Source of the DNA: Ganoderma boninense
Taxonomy: Eukaryota; Basidiomycota; Agaricomycetes; Polyporales; Polyporaceae
Direction: 5' to 3'
NCBI GenBank assembly: GCA_002900995.3
Contig: CM035307.1
Coordinates: 4,367,105 to 4,431,104 of the forward strand
Length of the DNA: 64,000 nucleotides
Below are positions 57,806 to 64,000 of this stretch, one piece after another. The notes beneath the pieces are model-generated. The model made no database searches, was not told the DNA's origin, and saw nothing but the letters and a program-made list of their open reading frames with translations. A program made the position numbers and the translations under genes. Numbering within the stretch: position 1 is the stretch's first letter; every line of letters starts with the position of its first letter.

Positions 57806-59563
57806 CACGGTGGAGCCCGAGCGTTGGGCTGGTCGTGGAGAGCCGGGGAGGGATTCAGATCTACATACGGGAGAGGTGGGAACGCCGCGCACGAGGGTGG
57901 CCAGCACGGCCGGATGGATGGAGCTGGGGCGTCACTGTGCCCCGTGCGCGGGCGCGTGCCTGTATGCTAATTGCACGCGCACCGCAGAACACAGAACGGA
58001 GTCAATTGGCACGGGCAGCGTGGCGGGGGGATTGTCGCGGTCGCGGCCGCTGATCCTCGTCGCGTCATCGTCATCGGCATCGGCGTGCAGGCGTACGTAC
58101 AGTACTGTTACATACACGCAGACGCAGCCCCGCGCACGATCGGGCCACGCGCTGGGGATCCTCCCCTGCCGCGCGCTTCTCCCGCTCGGAGCAGTCACCA
58201 CGCCCTCGGAGGACCGTCCTGCAGCTGGTCTGGCCTCCTGCCACACCACCTCCCCCCGATCCCGATGCGTGCTCGCGGTGACCATCCCCCGTCAGTAGGA
58301 CCTGCCACTTGCAGTTCCAGTTTCTGCCCAAGAAATGAGTAAGTACCCCATCGTCCATCGCTTGACCCCGGACGGCCTGGAGAGGTATTCAGGTCCCCGG
58401 GCGCGGTCCCCTCCCGGGCTCAGGATGTCGCTATCGCCCACGCCGGTTATAGCTCCCAATCGTGCGCACCCCGATTTCATCCTTGGCATACGCACTCTCA
58501 TCATTCATTGATTCATTGATTCATTCGTCGTCACCAATAGTAATACCAATACCAATCACCCGTCGATCCACGGGCCCCTTCAAGTTCTCCTGCGCCCTAG
58601 CCGCGCCCATTCAGTCGCGTTCGGCATCGAATAGAGTAAGTATATCGTCTATCGCTGCATACAGTACCTCACAGGATCGCCTGTGCGTCCGTCGCGGATG
58701 ATTCTGCTTATCGCGATACAGCTGCAGCACACACGCACGGGCGCGCCCAGTGCGGGCTTCCACTTCCACTTCCCCCCGCCCGGGCGCGCACCGGCACATC
58801 TACTTACACAGTGCGCTGTACACAGCGACTGTACAGGCGCAGAAGCCCCATGCGTCGCGGTACGCGGGCCCCGTTCGCGCGATGACGCCTGCCGTGCCGC
58901 ATACATTCAAATTATTTGGAATGTGCGTGTAGCCAGAGGCCAGGGCTGAGGACGCATGAGACTCGGCCGCCCCTCGTCCACGCCCCCCCCCCCCCACACA
59001 CACACACCCACCAGCCTGAGCCTGAGCCAAAAGCGAACGGACGATGACCACGGGCAGCTTCGAAATACGAATGACACTGGCACTGACCGCGCTGGGAGCC
59101 TGAGCCACAGTCACTGTTGGGCCGCTGCGCGCTGTCACGGCCGTGGTGCCGCTGAGCCTGCGGACCGCGGTGTGCTTGCGCCTCGCGCCTCAGACCTCAC
59201 ACCGCGACTTGCCCGCCGCCGTCGGATGAAACACCACGATGGAGGGCTCTGGACTTGGGCGTGGGCGCGTGGCACTGAGTCAGAGGAGTCAGCGCGAGTG
59301 TACGAGGAGCACGCTGGTGCTTGTTTTACTTCAGGTGAATTGTGCTCTGGGCAGTATGTGATCAAGTAGCCTAGCAGAACTTGAACGGCAGCACGATTCG
59401 GATTCATGGATGAAAGAAAAAAAAAAGACAAAAGACAAAATCCGCTCGCACGTCCGTCCAGTGCCTTGGCCTGCAGCCGTCCCTGGCGGCGATGGTTAAT
59501 AGCTTGAGCCGCCGCGGACGTCCCCCCTACCCCCTTGCGCATTTAAATATTCGTATTCGCATA

Positions 59564-59604
59564 CTGACACCGACGCCGGCGCCGACACCGACACCGACGT
59601 CGAC
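59564..59604. repeat. (GACACC)n-type hexamer repeat
   Basis: GACACCGACGCCGGCGCCGA followed by GACACC units; imperfect. Confidence 0.75.
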
Positions 59605-61271
59605 AATACTTATATGACACCGGACCGGCCGGCCACTAGTCACTAAGTAGTCACCGCGCAGCTAGGGCCCTGGCTCGGAGCCCGACAGCGACAGCGGCAG
59701 GCGATCGCATTGCGCAATGCGCATGCAGGAGCCCTCAGGCTTCCCCGTAAGGTTATGTCCTGTCCAGCCAGACAGCAAGGAGGGAGAGAGGGAGGGCTTC
59801 TCGCCCTGGGTTCTGCAACGCGACGCCCGCGCGAGGCACGCTGCCGGCAACCTATGGGCCAGGGCGTGGTATGGAGATCCTGTCCTGTGTCGTGTGTCTG
59901 GTGGCCCGCAGCGCTCTCGCCTCGCCCCTAGAGGGAACTCGCCTCCCTTGTTCAGCGGGACGCGCGCCCGCAGGCGGCGGTGGCGCGCCGGCGGCCCATT
60001 CTCGAGCCTCGAGCCTCGGGTCTCGAGGCCAGGAAGGGCTGCCTGAGGCCTGATGCTGGGGCCCGAGGCGTATGCATGGCGGAGGTACGCAACTTATTTA
60101 TTGGCACTTAGATCGGCGCGGGCGGCCTGCGTGCGGACGGTGCAGTGCTCTGTCGGTGTAGTAGAGTAGAGTTGATTTGGGAAGGGCCGGGCGTGGGGGG
60201 GGGGGGCGCGAGACGCGAGAACCGCGAAGTCCATGTGCGAGTGCAAGTGCCCACGTCTGTCCGATACCCGATGGTCTGTCCAAACGGCAGTGAGACCTGA
60301 TATTAATATTAACGAAGGGCTGCGCCCGTAGGGAACAGCCTGGCGGGGTAGCGGCCCTCTTGCGCGGCGAGGATGTGGGATGCGTGCGTACGTGGCCCGC
60401 GAGCCACTGAATACGGTACACACTTACCAGAACCTGGCAGAATGCAGATGCGCGGCGGGTGAGCCGCGGGCGGAGCGGCCGCTTCTCACTGCAGTCGCGG
60501 TGCTTCCATGCATGCACTTCTGAGAGAGAGAGGGCGTGCCTTGGCGAGAGCGAGACGAGAATCGCGACGCGCAACTCAGGTTTTGGGTTCCCCGGATCTG
60601 CGCCCGGAGTTTGGCCGTGGGTTGCCATGTACGGAAGCTCCCCTGCCTGCGTACGTGCGCGGGCGCGTGCGAGTGCGTACGTACACGGGCAGGGTGCGCA
60701 GCGATCTCCGGCGGCGGATGCGCGCGACCGCTGGGGCCCACTTAAGCCCTGAGGCCTGAGGCCTGAGGGTGCCTGCCGCGTAAGCGCCAAATCCCAAGTA
60801 AGTACGATTCAATGCCAGGTGCTTAGTGGAGAACGCGGACTCAGAGCCGAAGCCGAACGCGAGAGAGAGAGAGAGAGGGGGGGGAGTTGAACTGCGAAGG
60901 AGAAGGAGCGGGATGCGGTATGCATGCGTAGTAGCACGCACCAGTTTGAGGAACGGCCGCGGAGGCCTGCCTCACGCCGCGCGAGTCCCCCCCCCCTATC
61001 CCCGTTAACGGACCCTGGACCACGCAGAGAGGCAGGAGAGACAGCGAGCGAGAGGGCGCATGCGCGAGCCGAGCCGAGGGATTAACAGCGGGTGGTGTGG
61101 CGTCTTGCGCCATGCTCCCTGCTCCCTGCTCCCTGCTTCATCCTCCATGCTTCATAATACATGATCCATGATCCAAGACGGCGTATTCGAGGTCGAGGCG
61201 TCGGTCCGAGCGACGAGCGACGAGCAATGGTGATCGCGACCCGCGCGTCCCTGCCAGGATGCGCGCGGGCG

Positions 61272-61350
61272 CGCGGATGGGAGATGGGAATGGGAACGGG
61301 AACGGGAACGGGAATAGGAAACGGGAACGGGAACGGGAATAGGAAAGGGA
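61272..61350. repeat. (GGGAAY)n hexamer repeat
   Basis: About twelve imperfect units of GGGAAC, GGGAAT and GGAAAC; purine-rich strand. Confidence 0.85.
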
Positions 61351-63261
61351 GGCGGCGGCGCGCGCGAGCGAGGCGCGAGGCGAAGAAGAGGCAGGGAACG
61401 TCGGGCACGTCGATGAAGGGAAGGATTTGCAGGGGCCTGCGACTTGCAAGCCCGTGGTCCGTCGGCGTGTGCCCTGGCTCAGGCGCGCAGGATCATCGAT
61501 CAGGATTTGCTCATCGCGGACTTGCATGCACGTGCGGGACTGGGCCGTTGGGCATTGTATAATAATATTGAGTCTGGCCCCCCAGGGCTGAATGTGCTGC
61601 AAGAAACAGTACCGCGTATGCCGATGTAAGCTCCGTGAGCGTGAGCATGAGCATGGACTGTATCGGAGGAGGTGGAGCGTACATATCCGAATCGGCCGCC
61701 CGGGACGTGGCTGCCGGGCGGGGCGGGGAGCGCAGGCTGGCTGCTGGTGTGATCGGACTACATAAGTAGTGCCGTAAGTGATTTGGAGAGGATCCTCGGG
61801 CCTCCTCCTCCACGGGGGTGCTTGGCGGGTGCTGATCTGATCTGGGTATCGGCGTCCTCGGATTGAGTCGTCTGGCACTGGAAGGCAGTGGACCAGGACG
61901 AATCGACGGTATGTCGATGATAGTGAACGCGAGTCACGAACGTTCGTTCGAAGAACGGGTACTCTGGAATCCTAGGAGGCCTGGACGCTGGCATGGATGA
62001 TCGCAGGGCGATAAGCAGTAGTCGGTAATTGCAGGGCCCCAGCTTCGCGGCGGTCAAACTGCACGAGCACGGGCGAGGCCGTGAGTGCAGGCCTGCAACT
62101 GAGGCCGGCCGGTGAGCAAGTCGCAATAACATAAGTAGCGTTAGTGCTCCCGTGCGCAGATCGTCGTCTGCGCGTCACGAACCCAGATATGTAGCCTAGT
62201 ATATGACGTGTGAGCCGCAGCAGCACTGGCAGTGGCGACGCTGTTCTGCTCCACACTCCGTTCTCGTTCTCCGTCTCCTCGAGTCCTAGTATATTTTGCA
62301 TCTTCTCTCCTGTACCTCGGTGAGTGTGTAGCCCGGGTCCTGGGAAGCGGCGCCGGCCAGCTGCCAGTGCCAGTGCACGTCATGATCACCCTCCCCCAGA
62401 AGTCCGTTCGTTCGTATCCGTGTCCGTATCCGCGCCTACATCATGATCCATCCGCGGACGAGTCCGTGTTCATCTTCATCTATTGGGGCCTCGAAGGTGG
62501 ACACGGAGACGACTCGGACGGACCACGCCGACGACTCGGACTCGGGGGAAGACGTCCTCCCGTCACCTAGAAGACGGAGGCGGTACGGCAACGAGCGAGG
62601 CCCTGCCAATAATGCAGTGACAGAACCTTGTGTCTGACAATCCCTGGATCCGTATCCGGATTATCGCAGAAGCCAGGCGGGAAGCAAGCAAGCAGGCAAG
62701 CAGGTGCAGGTGAGTCAGTCAGAATCGCAGTCCACCTTCCCCACTACTGCGCGCAAGCGCAAGCCCCCGAACCGAATTGGCGGCATCTGATCGTAATCAG
62801 GACTCTCGAGCTCGAGTCGGGGAGAGAGTCGTCCGACGCGGACGCCATGTACACATCTCGAATGAGGCAAGGTCCCCGGGGGGGGGGGCAGGGGCATCTC
62901 CTGGGTTCCCAAGTAGAGCTGCTCTGCCGGAAGGCAGCGATCCAAGTCTAGGACCCTGTGTACTCACCCGGTACCCGGGGAAGGTGAACGCTGAACAGCT
63001 TCCTGCACAGTGCACCGCGCGCGAACCACGACCGCCGTGGCTAGAGCGGCGCGCGCCCGCGGTCCGATCCAACCCTACGCCTACGCCTACGGCGCCGATA
63101 CCAGCGCCAGCACCAGTACAAGTACCAGTGCAAGGCCGGGCTGCTGCTAGGGGAGCCCGAGGCGCACCGTATGAAGATAAAGACGAATGCGAAGACGATT
63201 GCGAGGCCCGCGGGGGAGGGAGCGCGAGATGCTGTGCGCGGCCTTCTTCGCGAAGACGATC

Positions 63262-63300
63262 GGATGGATGGATGGGTGGACGGACGGACGGACGGATGGA
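63262..63300. repeat. (GGAT/GGAC)n tetramer repeat
   Basis: GGATGGATGGATGGGTGGAC followed by four more GGAC/GGAT units. Confidence 0.8.
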
Positions 63301-64000
63301 ACGGCCGGCGGTGCGAGGAGGCGAGGAGAAGCGCGCAGCACGCCCCCCCCCCCGCCGCCGCCGCGCGCTCGCTCATTCGCCACGGTGTGGATGCGGATGC
63401 GGATGTGGTTGGGAGTGGGATTGGGGTGCGGCGGCGGGGACGTTCGAAAACGAAAACGTATGCATTTTGGGTCGCGGGCAGCGGTAAGTGGGATCCTGGA
63501 TTGGCATGCACCAACCTTCGTGGTGCGATGGTAGGGCGGCGAGCCCGTCGCCGGTCGTCCTCGGATATTGTCACTATCACTGGGTTCGCGCGGGGAGGCT
63601 CGAGCCTATCGGGGGACCACCGACCAGGCGCGGGCGGTCGCGGCCATCAAGTTCGAGCTCGAGTTCAAGTTCGAGTTCGCGGTCGGCCACAGGCAGGCGA
63701 CGGTGGAAAGGGCTGCTTGCGCGATCGTGAGCGAGGAGGAGGATGCGGGGACATCCCAACCAATGTGTGGCAGGACGGACTCGGTGGCGCGTGCACGTGC
63801 GCGCACTCGGATTGGCATCGAGCATCGAGCATTGTGCGACGATATGGGAATTTGGAATTGTGTATCGGGTACTGGTGAGCATTGAGCGAGTGGTGGATGT
63901 GCGGTCACGGTCCACGCTCGGTCGTCTCGCCTTCCTCATTGTCAATGTCAATCCCTCCGTCGACACCGGTGGAACGCCCTGATCGCGCGTGGATCCGCGC

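Larger units (their letters stand above)
54523..64000. other. Gene-free region upstream of C2H2 gene B
   Basis: About 9.5 kb without a supportable gene. Overlapping open frames up to 340 codons (55501-56514) have no motif. The region carries many short tandem repeats and at least eleven TAAGTA/TACTTA hexamers between 56909 and 62137, far more than base composition predicts. Confidence 0.45.

Noticed and set aside
1..64000. CRISPR arrays, operons or other prokaryotic features
   Set aside because: No direct-repeat and spacer pattern; introns, LTR elements and C2H2 genes show this is fungal nuclear DNA.

Overview
This window is nuclear DNA of a filamentous basidiomycete, most likely an Agaricomycete. 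Genes are GC-rich and split by many 50-115 nt introns with GTRNGT donors and YAG acceptors. The Ty3/gypsy element is a chromovirus. The first host gene belongs to a WD40-containing family that I know mainly from mushroom-forming fungi. The species cannot be named from the sequence.

Layout. (1) 1-14164: a large minus-strand Ty3/gypsy chromovirus. Its 5' LTR (13654-14164) is complete; its 3' LTR is cut by the window edge. Reading leftwards it carries a pre-gag ORF1, gag, protease, RT-RNase H, integrase with chromodomain, then an unusual accessory block of about 3.9 kb between integrase and the 3' LTR. The element is dead: at least seven in-frame TGA codons, one TAG, one TAA and one frameshift interrupt frames that otherwise run on. 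(2) 7962-10921: a younger non-autonomous LTR element (399-bp LTRs, PBS, PPT, no gag-pol) sits inside gag of the first element in the opposite orientation. (3) 15105-21716: a compact gene cluster, all on the minus strand: a nine-exon WD40/MYND gene, CTF8 (sister-chromatid cohesion clamp loader subunit) and a seven-exon MetE-C-terminal-like gene. (4) About 22-27.6 kb: gene-poor, with a strongly decayed gypsy pol remnant. (5) 27656-28906 (plus) and 51987-54445 (minus): two paralogous two-finger C2H2 transcription factor genes pointing tail to tail across about 23 kb in which I find no gene. (6) 54.5-64 kb, upstream of the second factor: no supportable gene, many hexamer and heptamer tandem repeats, and a marked excess of the hexamer TAAGTA/TACTTA.

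How it fits together. The host genes are housekeeping or regulatory genes with no evident shared pathway. The C2H2 pair is a segmental or dispersed duplication that kept an intron position and phase, the finger sequences and a C-terminal cysteine motif. The long gene-free DNA around the pair may be regulatory. The most unusual content is the accessory gene block of the retroelement: a protein of about 660 residues whose frame runs through the polypurine tract into the LTR, a membrane-type ORF, and two diverged copies of a small protein.

All exon coordinates were read by eye from splice consensus and reading-frame phase; none is backed by transcripts. Most open frames in this GC-rich window are composition artefacts and were left out.
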